DNA of 64,000 nt. Origin: Branchipolynoe longqiensis. Lineage: Eukaryota > Annelida > Polychaeta > Phyllodocida > Polynoidae. Below the pieces are notes generated by a model. The model was given only the letters and a program-made list of their open reading frames with translations. It ran no database searches and was not told where the DNA came from. Both the position numbers and the translations under genes were made by a program. Shown here in pieces: positions 45,917 to 55,708 of the stretch. Position 1 is the stretch's first letter; the number at the start of each line of letters is the position of its first letter. The stretch lies in contig CM059191.1 of NCBI GenBank assembly GCA_030323885.1, positions 106,746,844-106,810,843 on the forward strand. The letters run 5' to 3'.

Positions 45917-47190
45917 CTGTAAGTACGTGTAAGTACGTGTAGGTACGAGTAAGTACGTGTAAGTAAGGGTAAACACAGGGAGATGGTCAGCTCCGTGATC
46001 CGGTTCGCCACGTCATGCAGCTCGTTCTCAGCATTCTTACGTGCCCGCTCAGACTGTAAGTACGTGTAGGTACGTATAAGTATGTATAAGTACGTGTAGG
46101 TAAGGGTAAACACAGGGAGATGGTCAGCTCCGTGATCCGGCCCCCCGCGTCATGCAGCTCGTTCTCAGCATTCTTACGTGCCCGCTCAGACTGTAAGTAC
46201 GTGTAGGTATGAGTAAGTACGTGTAAGTACGTGTAAGTAAGGGTAAACACAGGGAGATGGTCAGCTCCGTGATCCGGCCCCCCGCGTCGTGCAGCTGATA
46301 TGTGTAAATACGTGTAAGTAAGGGTAAACACGGGTAGGTAATTGTATGCACTGGTAAGTATGGGTAAGTACGTGTAGACATGGGCAGGTACGTGTAATTA
46401 CATGTAAGTACATGTATGTACATGTATGCCTATGTAAGGGTAACATGAGTAGGTATAGGTAAGTACGTGTAACATGTATATATGCGTGTAAGTAAGGGTA
46501 AACAAGTGTAAGTAAGGGTAAACAAGTGTAAGTACGTGTACGTAAGGGTAAGGACGTGTAAGTATGCTTAAACATGTGTATGTACGTGTAAGTAAGGGTA
46601 AACACGTGTAAGTACGTGTAAGTAAGGGTAAGCACGTGTAAGTACGTTTAAACATGTGTATGTACGTGTAAGTAAGGGTAAACACGTAAGTAAGGGTAAA
46701 CACGTGTAAGTAAGGGTAAACACGTGTAAGTAAGGGTAAACACGTGTAAGTAAGGGTAAACACGTGTAAGTAAGGGTAAACACGTGTAAGTAAGGGTAAA
46801 CACATGTAAGTAAGGGTAAACACGTGTAAGTAAGGGTAAACACATGTATGCACGTTTAAGCATGTGTATCAACTGTAAGTAAGGCTAAACAAGTGTAAGT
46901 ACGTGTATGTAAGGGTAAGCATGTGTAAGTACGTTTAAACATGTGTATGTACGTGTAAGTAAGGGTAAACATGTGTATGTACGTGTAAGTAAGGGTAAAC
47001 AAGTGTAAGTAAGGGTAAACAAGTGTAAGTACGTGTACACACGAGTAGGTACATATAAGTATGGGCGAACAAGTGTAAGAACGTGTACACACGCGTACAT
47101 ATGTGTAAACAAGTATAACTAAGGGTAAACACGTGTAAGTACATGTAAATGTGTGTAGATACGTGTAAATACGTGTAACTATAGACAGTG
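45917..47190. repeat. Minisatellite (20-bp core) with partial exon copies
   Basis: Near the exon the unit is about 137 bp and includes the acceptor and first ~75 bp of the exon (copies at about 45980-46056, 46117-46193 and a cut one at 46254-46297). Farther out it is reduced to CGTGTAAGTAAGGGTAAACA, 20 bp, repeated dozens of times. Confidence 0.93.
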
Positions 47191-47398
47191 AATTCTCTGA
47201 AGGGCGATAAGAGAGTCACTCCCCTCACGCGTATCTAACTTCTAAGCCGACTGTAACTGTAAGACAACACGCACAATGCAAACTTCTCTCTACAACCGGA
47301 AGTGCTTTCTGCACTACTTTCAGTGAAAACTGATTAGATCTGCAGAGTTTGTGAGGAGCAGACAACATTTCGCCTGTGTGTGGCAGGAAGGCGCTCAC

Positions 47399-47527
47399 CG
47401 TCTCCAGCAGGGACCGCACGTCCTCCAGCTCCGTCTGCATGGCGATGCGCTTCCGCTCCAGCACCGTCACAGCCTGCCGGGCCTCGTCTCCAGAACGACG
47501 CTCGTCGTCAAGGGCAACCTCCAGCTC
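47399..47527 (-). CDS. Prm: Paramyosin exon (residues 522-564)
   Basis: 43 codons, phase 0, from ELEVALDDERRSGDEARQ to LEDVRSLLET. Acceptor ACCCCCAG, donor GTGAGC. Confidence 0.95.
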
Positions 47528-47844
47528 CTGGGGGTTAGAGGTCAGATGGGGTCAGAATCCAGATAGGGGTCAGAAGGGAGGTCAGAAGTCAAGGAAGTGC
47601 CACACTCAACACGTAGCGGAATCCGTGTTGAGCGGGTTCACGTGAATAGTCATAGCACAAGGATGTCTAAACATGACGTCACACACGTCATTATAATACA
47701 TCATGCTATTGGCTACACTAGTTCCTGACAAGTGACCAGCTCATTGATATGTGCGGTATTATTTCTAGAAATTAAACCAGAGGCCAGCGGATCTTCAAGG
47801 AGAGGCCCATACTTGATGTCAAGAAGCACTCATTTTTCTTTTGA

Positions 47845-47975
47845 GTGACAGATCCATGGAACAGTCCTACACCAAGTGGTTGAAGCAGCAACGGTGGAAG
47901 CATTTGAGAGAAGGCTGGATAGACATTGGAGAGGACACCCACAATGTGACCTCAGGGCTCCGTCGACCTCCATAG
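47845..47975 (+). pseudogene. Remnant of a non-LTR retrotransposon reverse transcriptase, C-terminal end
   Basis: VTDPWNSPTPSG is followed, after a frameshift near 47876, by VVEAATVEAFERRLDRHW. This is the common C-terminal pattern (WNSLP..VV.A.T...F..RLD..W) of jockey/CR1-like polymerases. A 25-bp direct repeat with GGCCCAATAGGGCCTAGATC (about 48025-48070) follows, possibly its tail. Dead copy. Confidence 0.6.
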
Positions 47976-48131
47976 ATGTGCAAAGAAATTGTTCTTTTTT
48001 ACGATAGCAAGCTGGCATTAGAGGCCCAATAGGGCCTAGATCAGCCAGGCCCAATAGGGCCTAGATCAGCGAGAAGAGGATATGTAAGTTAATCTGTAAG
48101 AAAGCCATTACCATGGCCATGCCGCACTGAC

Positions 48132-48327
48132 CTTGACTTTGATGGACATGCTCTTGTTGTTCTTGGCGAGCTCGTTGTTGGACCGGCTCAGGGTCTCGAT
48201 CTGGATCTCGTACTCGCGGATCTCGATCTCGTACTTCTTCTTGAGACGCGAGATCTCGGCCTTGTACTTGGTCTCGATCTCGATGATGGTGCGCTGCAGC
48301 TCGTCCAGGGCGCGCTGACTGCTCTTA
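48132..48327 (-). CDS. Prm: Paramyosin exon (residues 457-521)
   Basis: One base finishing Arg456, then 65 codons from KSSQRALDELQRTIIEI to NNKSMSIKVK. I chose the acceptor TTGTTGCTGCAG for its pyrimidine tract; an alternative AG 8 bases on would also restore frame by shifting to a shorter exon start. Confidence 0.9.
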
Positions 48328-48931
48328 CTGCAGCAACAAGTGGAAACCAGCACTCACTCAACGGGCACTTCCGGTGGAAACAGGTGCGCCGCAACAGGTA
48401 CATCCGGCGCGTGACGTCACCAGCAATGCTTAGTTCACAAATGCCTTTCGACGACCGTAAATTGGCCAGACAGTACGGCGACCGCAAGGTGGGTTGCGGT
48501 CGCCGTACGGTGAATGTACGGTTTTTTGCTTGCTGCAAGGGGTTGCTTTAAGTTGAAGTTATCTTAACTTCGGAAAATCGCAACACCGCAGCCCGCAATC
48601 ATGCTGCAAGGACACCGCAACACTGTATGGTCACCTTTGTTGACATCAATGAAAAGGTCTTAACATGAATATCAATATGGTACAAAATTCATGTTTGTGT
48701 GATCAATTTTAAGAAAGTTACAACGTTTTTATATATTAAAACTGTGCATAAAGTTAGACACAAACTGCGAGGTGCCTTGCAGTGACCGTACAATTCATGA
48801 ATAGATAAACAAGAGACCGCAACACCGTGATATTTGCATAAACCACAAGACATGCCGTATATCTCAGCACCATATGGCGACCACAGCATTTGTGACCCAG
48901 GCATTAGGTCGACACCCTCAAGGTACTCAGT
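48328..48931. other. Intron, no gene seen
   Basis: It contains short repeated motifs such as GACCGCAACACCG (48600-48900) and an inverted pair around ACCGTACGGCGACCGCAA (near 48470-48520). Confidence 0.4.
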
Positions 48932-49283
48932 TCTTGTTGGTTGTTGGAGTTTTACGTCCGGGCAAAATCTAAGGTCATATCAGGATGGGTACTGACTTGT
49001 GACAGTGCACACTCATGGTGACTTATTTAGTGTTCCCCATTGGGAGACCAGGCTGCCAGTACCATGACTTGATATCCCACTCAGTCCCATTATCCTGACA
49101 CTGAACCAACCAGTCCTTGCCTTATCCTAATAATGCTGAGTGCCTGGCTAGGAAGCGACAAGTATACATTTTTAAGTCATCGGTTTGATTCTACCAGGGT
49201 TCGAACCCAACCCGTGGGTTCGAATCCCACGATCTACCAAAACGAGAGCCGGACGTTCAACTCATTCGGCCATCCTGTCTGGT
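48932..49283 (-). mobile_element. SINE-1, full length
   Basis: The tail is at the left (GTTGGTTGTTGGAGTTTTAC) and the tRNA head at the right, where the segment GGTTCGAACCC is followed by a small inverted duplication (GGGTTCGAATCCC). Confidence 0.85.
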
Positions 49284-49811
49284 ACACAGAGTTGAAACAT
49301 GGGGATGGTGGAGAGTGGAGCCATTCTTAGTTTATGTAAGGTATAAAACGCTTATGCACATGGTATTAAATAAGCACCGCGTCGGTGTTGTGTTGATACT
49401 CGGCTTGTCTGCACTGCTAGCCTCACATTAGAGTTAGAGCAGCCTGGACATCAGTTCTCCACAACTAATTTAATTGTGCATGTCTACACTTCAAATATCT
49501 CCAAAGCTAGTCATTTTAAAGCAAAGTTATTTCAAACTAAAGTAAGGCAGATTATAATGTTAAGCCTAATATGTTTATCAAAACTCCCACTGCATAGGCT
49601 TCAGTAGGAACGTGATCTATTTAAATGACTCAGTATATTCCCTTTCATGTAGCATCAAATACTTAAAGTTGCATAGTCCGATGGTTTCGAGTTTCTATCA
49701 CTTTTTCTGAGATAAATATATTAAATTGATTGTTATAATCTACCTTACTTTAGCTTGAATTAACTTTGATTTTAAGTGGATAACTACTGAGATGTCTGAA
49801 GTGCACAAATG

Positions 49812-50213
49812 TGTAATAGTCTGCACTGACCATATAGAAAGGTAGGCGTGGGTAGTGTGGTGATCCATTTTCATCAACCCCCACGACACTGGTTGCCCTT
49901 ACCATGATCCTATACATGCTACATGCTGTATGGTTGTTGAACCTACCCTGTGTATGTACGTATGTGTTAGTGCATTGCCTGTATGTATGTAAGTGTAACC
50001 ATTAAAAGACTTACAATTCCAGGGGGACGAGTGTAGTGGTCTGCACTGACCTCTCTGGCAAGGAGCCACATAGACAGGTAGGCACGGGTAGTGAATTGAT
50101 ATCAGGGAGCCTAGGTGGTGTAATGGTTAGCACACTGGCCCGGAATGCAAAGAGATGTGGGTTCGAGTCCTGCTCTAGGCGCAATATTTCCCATTTTCAT
50201 CACCCCCACGACA
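49812..50213 (+). mobile_element. TRIM-like element with unequal LTRs
   Basis: The left LTR, 49812-49888, is 77 bp (TGTAATAGTCTGCACTGACC ... CCCCACGACA). The internal region, 49889-50031, begins CTGGTTGCC and ends CCAGGGGGACGAG. The right LTR, 50032-50213, is 182 bp with the full tRNA-like cassette at 50109-50180. Target duplication AATG at 49808-49811 and 50214-50217. The left LTR lacks about 105 bp containing the cassette. Confidence 0.75.
50109..50180 (+). promoter_or_regulatory. tRNA-like Pol III cassette in LTR
   Basis: A-box TGGTGTAATGG and B-box GGTTCGAGTCC, 72 nt, acceptor arms GCCTAGG/TCTAGGC. Same sequence as the cassettes at 30.3 and 30.6 kb. Confidence 0.75.
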
Positions 50214-50583
50214 AATGCCTAGTTAATTTTGCCAAGCTTCCCAAAACACGGACACCATAGGGTTATGCAATATCAGGTTGTATTAAATTGACTCAGTCCC
50301 TTCTGTGTGGTAACAAATGCTTAATAAGTGCACCAGTATCGAAGTTACATATGTAGAATACAATCTAGGAAAGTGTTTTGGTTTTGAAAATTTGATGCTT
50401 TATCGGACTATGCGGCTTTAATAAGTTCGCCACTTTGTTTGTCTGTTTAACGACCCCCCCCCTGCACAAACAGTAAGCATCGGCTATTGGTAGTGTGTCA
50501 CTGTCTAACTTACTGTAAGGTGCATATGTAGGATCAACTATAGACAACTGTTTCCCTTTTGGACATTTTGATGCTTTTATCTA

Positions 50584-50632
50584 TGGTGCAAGGTGCAAGG
50601 TGCATGGTGCAAAGTGCAAAGTGCAAGGGACA
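50584..50632. repeat. Short GGTGCAA repeat near a 5' splice site
   Basis: About six units of 7-8 bp, ending about 20 bp from the donor of the exon at 50652. Confidence 0.8.
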
Positions 50633-50651
50633 CGCTTGCGGGGACACTGAC

Positions 50652-50892
50652 CGGATGTTCTCGATCTCCTCGTCCTTCTCACGCAGACGGTGTTCCATCT
50701 CAGAGCGGAGTGAGGAGAGCGCCGCATTGGCCGCGTCCAGGCGCGCCTGAGCGTCCTTGAGTGCGTCGCGCGTGTCGGCCAGCTCGGCCGCGAGCCCGTC
50801 ACGCTCAGCCTCGAGCTGCGCGCGCAGGGCGGTCAGCTCAGACACCTGGCGCGACAGGTCCTTGTTGGCGCCCTGCGCCTCGCGCAGAGCGT
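50652..50892 (-). CDS. Prm: Paramyosin exon (residues 377-455)
   Basis: Two bases finishing Asp376, 79 codons from ALREAQGANKDLSRQ to KDEEIENI, then two bases of Arg456. Acceptor TATTCCAG, donor GTCAGT. Confidence 0.95.
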
Positions 50893-50904
50893 CTGGAATA
50901 GGCG

Positions 50905-51260
50905 AAGGGGATGGGGTTAGGGACTGTCACGTGTGTCAGGGGGCCTTAGGGACCAGATGCTTGTCACATGTAAGGAGGGGGTGGGTAGGGACTATTGGGT
51001 TGTCAAGTGTGTCAGGGGGTGTTAAGGACCAGCGGCTTGTCACAGTTTAACTTGTAAGGGGGGGGGGGAAGTTAGGGATTGGTGGTTTGTCACGTGTGTC
51101 AGGGGGCGTTAGGGACCAGCGGCTTGTCACAGTATAACTTGTAAGGCGGGGGGGGGGGGGGGGGGGGAAGGGGGTCAGGGACTGGTGGTTTGTCACGTGT
51201 GTCAGGGGGCGTTAGGGACCAGAGGATTGTCACAGTTTAACTTGTAAGGGGGAGGGGGTT
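50905..51260. repeat. Tandem repeat of ~70-100 bp with G-runs, 4-5 copies
   Basis: Units contain TTGTCACGTGTGTCAGGGGG, CGTTAGGGACCAG and TTAACTTGTAAGGGGG. A pure run of 20 G lies at 51148-51167. It begins about 20 bp from the acceptor of the neighbouring exon. Confidence 0.88.
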
Positions 51261-51509
51261 TAGAGACTGATGGCTTGTACTGGATTAAAGGGCTTTTACG
51301 ATACTGGCAGATTGTGCTGGAGCTTGTCACAATGGGCGGTAGGGGCTTTACAGTACTGCTTCTACTTCCTCCTAGTCTTCCCGTCCTCACTCTCCCCATC
51401 ATTCCTCTCCTCTTCCCGCCTCCTTCGCATCTTCCCCCCCACCCCCATCCCCTGTCCCCCTCCCCCGTCCCCCTCTCCCTCCCCCTCCCCCTCCCCCTCT
51501 CCCTCCCAC

Positions 51510-52971
51510 TCTCTGACTCACCCGAAAGTTGCTTGTTCTTCCACCCACTCCCCCCCTCGGGTACTGACCCGACAGTTGCTTGTTCTCCCCCCCCCCCTCC
51601 CCTCCCCTCCCCCTCCCCTCCCCCTCCCCTCCCCCTCCGGGACTGACCCGACAGTTGCTTGTTCTCCCCCCTCCCCTCCCCCTCCCCTCCCCTCCCCTCC
51701 CCCTCCCCCTCCGGGACTGACCCAACAGTTGCTTGTTCTCCCCCCTCCCCCTCCCCCTCCCCTCCCCTCCCCTCCCCCTCCCCCTCCGGGACTGACCCGA
51801 CAGTTGCTTGTTCTCTCCCCCCTCCCCCTCCCCTCCCCTCCCCTCCCCCTCCGGTACTGACCCGACAGTTGCTTGTTCTCCGCCCTCCCCCTCCCCTCCC
51901 CTCCCCTCCCCTCCCCCTCCCCCTCCGGTACTAACCCGACAGTTGCTTGTTCTCCGCCCTCCCCCTCCCCTCCCTCCCCTCCCCTCCCCTCCGGTACTGA
52001 CCCGACAGTTGCTTGTTCTCCGCCCTCCCCCTCCCCTCCCCTCCCCTCCCCCTCCGGTACTGACCCCGACAGTTTGCTTGTTCTCCCCCCTCCCCCCCCC
52101 TCCCCCCCTCCCCTCCCCTCCCCTCCCCCTCCGGTACTGACCCGACAGTTGCTTGTTCTCCGCCTCCCCCTCCCCTCCCCTCCCCTCCCCCTCTGGTACT
52201 GACCCGACAGTTGCTTGTTCTCCGCCCTCTCCCTCCCTCCCCTCCCCTCCCCTCCCCTCCCTTCCCCTCCCCCTCCGGTACTGACCCGACAGTTGCTTGT
52301 TCTCCGCCCTCCCCCTCCCTCCCCTCCCCTCCCCTCCCCTCCGGGACTGACCCGACAGTTGCTTGTTCTCCCCCCTCCCCTCCCTCCGGGACTGACCCGA
52401 CAGTTGCTTGCTCTCCGCCCTCCCTCCCCTCCCCTCCCCTCCCCCCCTCCCCTCCGGGACTGACCCGACAGTTGCTTGTTCTCCCCCTCCCCTCCCCCTC
52501 CAGGACTAACCCGACAGTTGCTTGTTCTCCCCCCTCCCCCCCCCCTCCCCCCCCTCCCCCCCCCTCCCCTCCGGGACTGACCCGAAAGTTGCTTGTTCTC
52601 TCCGCCCTCCCCCTCCCCTCCCCTCCCCTCCCCTCCCCTCCCCCTCCGGACTGACCCGACAGTTGCTGTTCTCCCCCCTCCCCCCCCCCTCCAGGACTAA
52701 CCCGACAGTTTGCTTGTTTCTCCCCCCTCCCCCCCCCCCCCTCCCCCCCTCCTCCCTCCCCCTCCGGGACTGACCCGACAGTTGCTTGTTCTCCCGCCCT
52801 CCCCCCCCCTCCCCTCCCCTCCCCTCCCCTCCCCCTCCGGACTGACCCGACAGTTGCTTGTTCTCCCCCCTCCCCTCCCCCTCCAGGACTAACCCGACAG
52901 TTGCCTGTTCTCCCCCCTCCCCCCCCCCCCCTCCCCCCCCTCCCCCCCCCCCCTCCCCCTCCGGGACTGAC
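51510..52971. repeat. Minisatellite with 22 extra copies of an exon end and 5' splice site
   Basis: Each unit of 45-80 bp holds (+ strand) ACTGACCCGACAGTTGCTTG then TTCTC, which on the - strand is GAGAACAAGCAACTGTCGG followed by GTCAGT. The spacer is CCCTCC-rich and of variable length. The true exon end at 52972 continues the series. The - strand (transcript sense) is therefore GGGGAGG-rich. Confidence 0.95.
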
Positions 52972-53188
52972 CCGAAAGTTGCTTGTTCTCGCGTCCCAGC
53001 CCGTCACACCGGTCCTGCAGGTCGCTGGCGTGTTGGCGCAGACGGGCCAGCTCGGCGTTCATCCGCGCGTTGTCCGAGTTGGCGGCGTTCAGGTCGCTCG
53101 TTAGTTCCTCCACGCGCCGCTGCAGGTCCCCGTTGGCGCTCTCGGCCGACTTGAGACGCTTCGACAGGTCCACGACGGTCACTTGGGC
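52972..53188 (-). CDS. Prm: Paramyosin exon (residues 304-375)
   Basis: 72 codons from AQVTVVDLSKRLKSAE to GLGRENKQLS plus one base of Asp376. Acceptor CTGTCCAG, donor GTCAGT. Its last 19 bases are the seed of the neighbouring array. Confidence 0.95.
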
Positions 53189-53219
53189 CTGGACAGAAAG
53201 CGGGACGCACGGTGTCAGT

Positions 53220-53385
53220 TCTTAGCATCATTAGGAACAGTGCTCTTTCTTTCTCCTTATTCTGCATAGGTTCTTTCTCTTTCTTTCTCTTTGTTTCGGC
53301 ATTAGGTCTCTCTTTTTTCTTTTCTCCCCCTCTATCTCAACCTGAGTTTCCTCCCATCTTTCTTCGGTTGGACTTTTTCTGTATT

Positions 53386-53425
<40 letters not shown>

Positions 53426-53840
53426 TGTCTGCATTAGTTACCTCTGCCCCTTTCTCTCTACCACTGCCTTAGTTCGCTTTCATGTTCTCTCCCTTTCTCA
53501 GTCTCTCTGTTTTATATCATTTTGTCTTATTTTCTCAGCATGAGTTTTCGACTTTTCTTAATTTCTATCTCGCTATCTCTATCGTGCTTTTTTCTCTCCA
53601 CTCCCTTTCTTCCGTACCCCCCCCCTAAACTCGTTACCTCTCTTTTTCTTTCTCTTTCTCTTTTCCATCTCTCTCATCCGTTCCTTCTCCCTTTCCTGAT
53701 CCTCTGTAATTATTTCCCTCTCCATCCCTGCTAATCTCTTTGTTTGTTTCTTCCTTACTTTCTTTCTTTCTCTCTTTCTTCACTGCTTTCTTGCGTTCTT
53801 TCTTGCTTTCTTTCTCTCTCTCTTCCTTTCTTTCTTACTT
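53220..53840. repeat. Polypyrimidine tract with (CTTT)n
   Basis: About 600 bp of T/C-rich + strand (purine-rich in the transcript), with a CTTT run at about 53388-53425. Open frames here are artefacts. It could form triplex DNA. Confidence 0.85.
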
Positions 53841-54454
53841 AACAATGTAAAAGAATCTTTTTTCAAGAATACATAGCAATATATATCATACACGAGGATG
53901 ACTTTATGGCTGCTTTCAATTAGTACCACCACATATATTAAAACATAAACTATTACTTATTAGTAACCACGTCCTCACAAGCAAATCCACCACAAACAAG
54001 CGCCACAGGACAAAGCGTCAAGTGTAATTGTCCTTGTCTAGAGAGCGTCAGTCAGGATTCCGTTATTTAGACTCGCGCAGACGATATTTGGTCTTTGTGC
54101 AATATTTAAGCACAGAATGATAACAACTACTCAGATGTGTTTATGCTTGGTACACACCTCCCGTATACGATTCACGCGCTAAAACTGACTGCGTTTCACA
54201 ACCCGACCCGTCCCGTTTCAAGACAACATTTTTCGAATGTCTTGCGATTCGAGTTTTAAGCCCTAAAACTGAGTTTTAAGTCATGAATCGCAAGGCTCTG
54301 GTGTGCTAGGGAGTCACACACCTAACGACTAAAACTCAAACTTAGTCGCGAAACAGGCAGTTTTAGGTCGTATACAGGAGGTGTGTACCGGGCATTACAT
54401 GACCTGATAGCGGACAAGTGGCTAAAGTCAAATGTGATTTTACAAAGTAGGAAC
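53841..54454. other. Intron, no gene seen
   Basis: Near 54160-54385 an imperfect inverted pair (GGTACACACCTCCCGTATAC and GTATACAGGAGGTGTGTACC) with AAAACTGA/GTTTTAAG motifs suggests a MITE of about 230 bp. Confidence 0.45.
54155..54392. mobile_element. MITE-E with inverted ends
   Basis: TTGGTACACACCTCCCGTAT at the left and its inverted form ATACAGGAGGTGTGTACCGG at the right, about 235 bp, with TCGCGA-like and AGTTTTAAG segments inside. No ORF. Confidence 0.6.
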
Positions 54455-54710
54455 CCCACACTGTCTCCAGCCCTATGGTGATTTCCCCCCCCCACTCCCC
54501 TCTCCCCCCTCCCCCTCCCCCTACGGTCTCCAGCTCGATGATGATTACCCTCCTCCCCCTCCCTCCCCCCTCCCCGCGCCCGGCCTGGCGCCCCCTGGTG
54601 AGGACGGCGGTACTCACGGTCTCCAGCTCGATGATGATCCCCCTCCTCCCCCTCCCTCACCCCTCCCCGTGCCCGGCCTGGCGCCCCCTGGTGAGGATGC
54701 CGGTACTCAC
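54455..54710. repeat. Three extra copies of an exon end, two with degraded donors
   Basis: CTCACGGTCTCCAGCTCGAT (exon end plus donor, as at 54706) recurs intact at about 54615, as CTACGGTCTCCAGCTCGATG at 54521, and mutated at about 54462. Spacers are CCCTCC-rich. Two copies of a CTCF-like TGGCGCCCCCTGGTG lie at 54586-54600 and 54679-54693. Confidence 0.88.
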
Positions 54711-54843
54711 GGTCTCCAGCTCGATGGTGATTTCTCTGATCTCGACGATGAGCTTGTTCTTCTCCTTCTCGAGTTTGGAGGCACGGAGTCGGGCTTGCTC
54801 AGCCAGCTCCTCCAGCTCCACGATGCGCGCGTTCATCTTGCGT
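54711..54843 (-). CDS. Prm: Paramyosin exon (residues 260-303)
   Basis: One base finishing Arg259, then 44 codons from RKMNARIVELEELAEQ to VEIREITIELET. Acceptor ATTACAG, donor GTGAGT. Confidence 0.95.
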
Positions 54844-54910
54844 CTGTAATGGCGGACGGACGAGTTACGTCAGGGACACACAGTCCACCATGTTTAAAAA
54901 CTAAACATGG

Positions 54911-55198
54911 CGGTTGGTTGTTGGAGTTTTTAAATCCTGGCAACATCTACGGTCATATCAGGATGTGCACTGACTTGTGACAGTGCACACTCATGGTGAC
55001 TTTATACTGCTGCCCAACTGGGAAATCAGGCCACTGCCACCATGACCAGATATCCCACTCAGTCACTGAGCTAACCAGTCCTTGCCCTATCCTAATAATG
55101 CTGAGTGCCAGGCTTAGGAAGTGACAAGTATAAATTTTGTATGTCATTGGTTTGACTTGACCAGGAAGCCTGCGCTCTACGGATTCGGGAACACCGAG
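54911..55198 (-). mobile_element. SINE-1, head partly replaced
   Basis: The tail is at the left (GGTTGGTTGTTGGAGTTTTT). The head at the right reads GCCTGCGCTCTACGGATTCG, like the 26.6 kb copy rather than the 44.2 kb one. Confidence 0.75.
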
Positions 55199-55287
55199 TC
55201 CAGACTCAGAGGAGCTGGACGTCGGTGACTTTGTGAATGATGTGCACTTGGACATCAGAGCCGAAGAGCGGCTGGAAGCAGAACCGG

Positions 55288-55642
55288 CGTCACAGTTTGA
55301 AAGGGTACCCAGTTTAAAATGGGCATTTTCGCAATTCGCATGCGTCAAAGTCAAATGGCAAGCCGGAAATCTTGTCTGATTTTCTGGCTTGCTTCTTTCT
55401 GTATGTGGAGGAGCTCTCAGGAAATGTAGGGCGAGACAAGCAAGGATCCCTTCAGGAATCATTGTAATGACTATTTTATGCTTGATAGTATATATTGCCC
55501 TCCGGACTAACAATTTAACAATCAATTAACAAGTTATTAAACGTGGGTACAATCTCAATCAGGCAGAAATGCTGTTAGACTTTGACGCATGCACATTGTG
55601 AAAGGCCCATTTTAAACTGGGTACCCTTTCAAACTGCGACAC
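55288..55642. mobile_element. MITE-F with ~64-bp inverted ends
   Basis: CACAGTTTGAAAGGGTACCC continues into AGTTTAAAATGGGC; the right end is its reverse complement with a few changes. Both arms carry GCATGCGTCAAAGTC at their inner ends. No ORF. Confidence 0.8.
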
Positions 55643-55708
55643 TGGCTCGGCACCCACTGGCGGCTGGGAGGTGGGGGGTTGGGGTGGGGTGGGGATGGCG
55701 GCACGGAC

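Larger units (their letters stand above)
49472..50420 (+). mobile_element. MITE-A copies, one hosting a TRIM
   Basis: An inner partial copy (49472-49660) is followed by a complete one, 49667-50420, opening TTAAAGTTGCATAGTCCGAT and closing TATCGGACTATGCGGCTTTA. The second is split by the TRIM at 49812-50213, so the TRIM is younger. Confidence 0.75.

Noticed and set aside
45917..47190. Interstitial telomere repeat (AAGGGTAA-like)
   Set aside because: The core is a 20-bp unit with GTAAGGGTAAAC, not TTAGGG hexamers, and it grades into copies of exon and intron sequence.
51931..53007. 358-codon Gly/Arg-rich frame on the - strand
   Set aside because: Read through the G-rich minisatellite in a frame different from the exon; the exon frame itself stops at about 52889.
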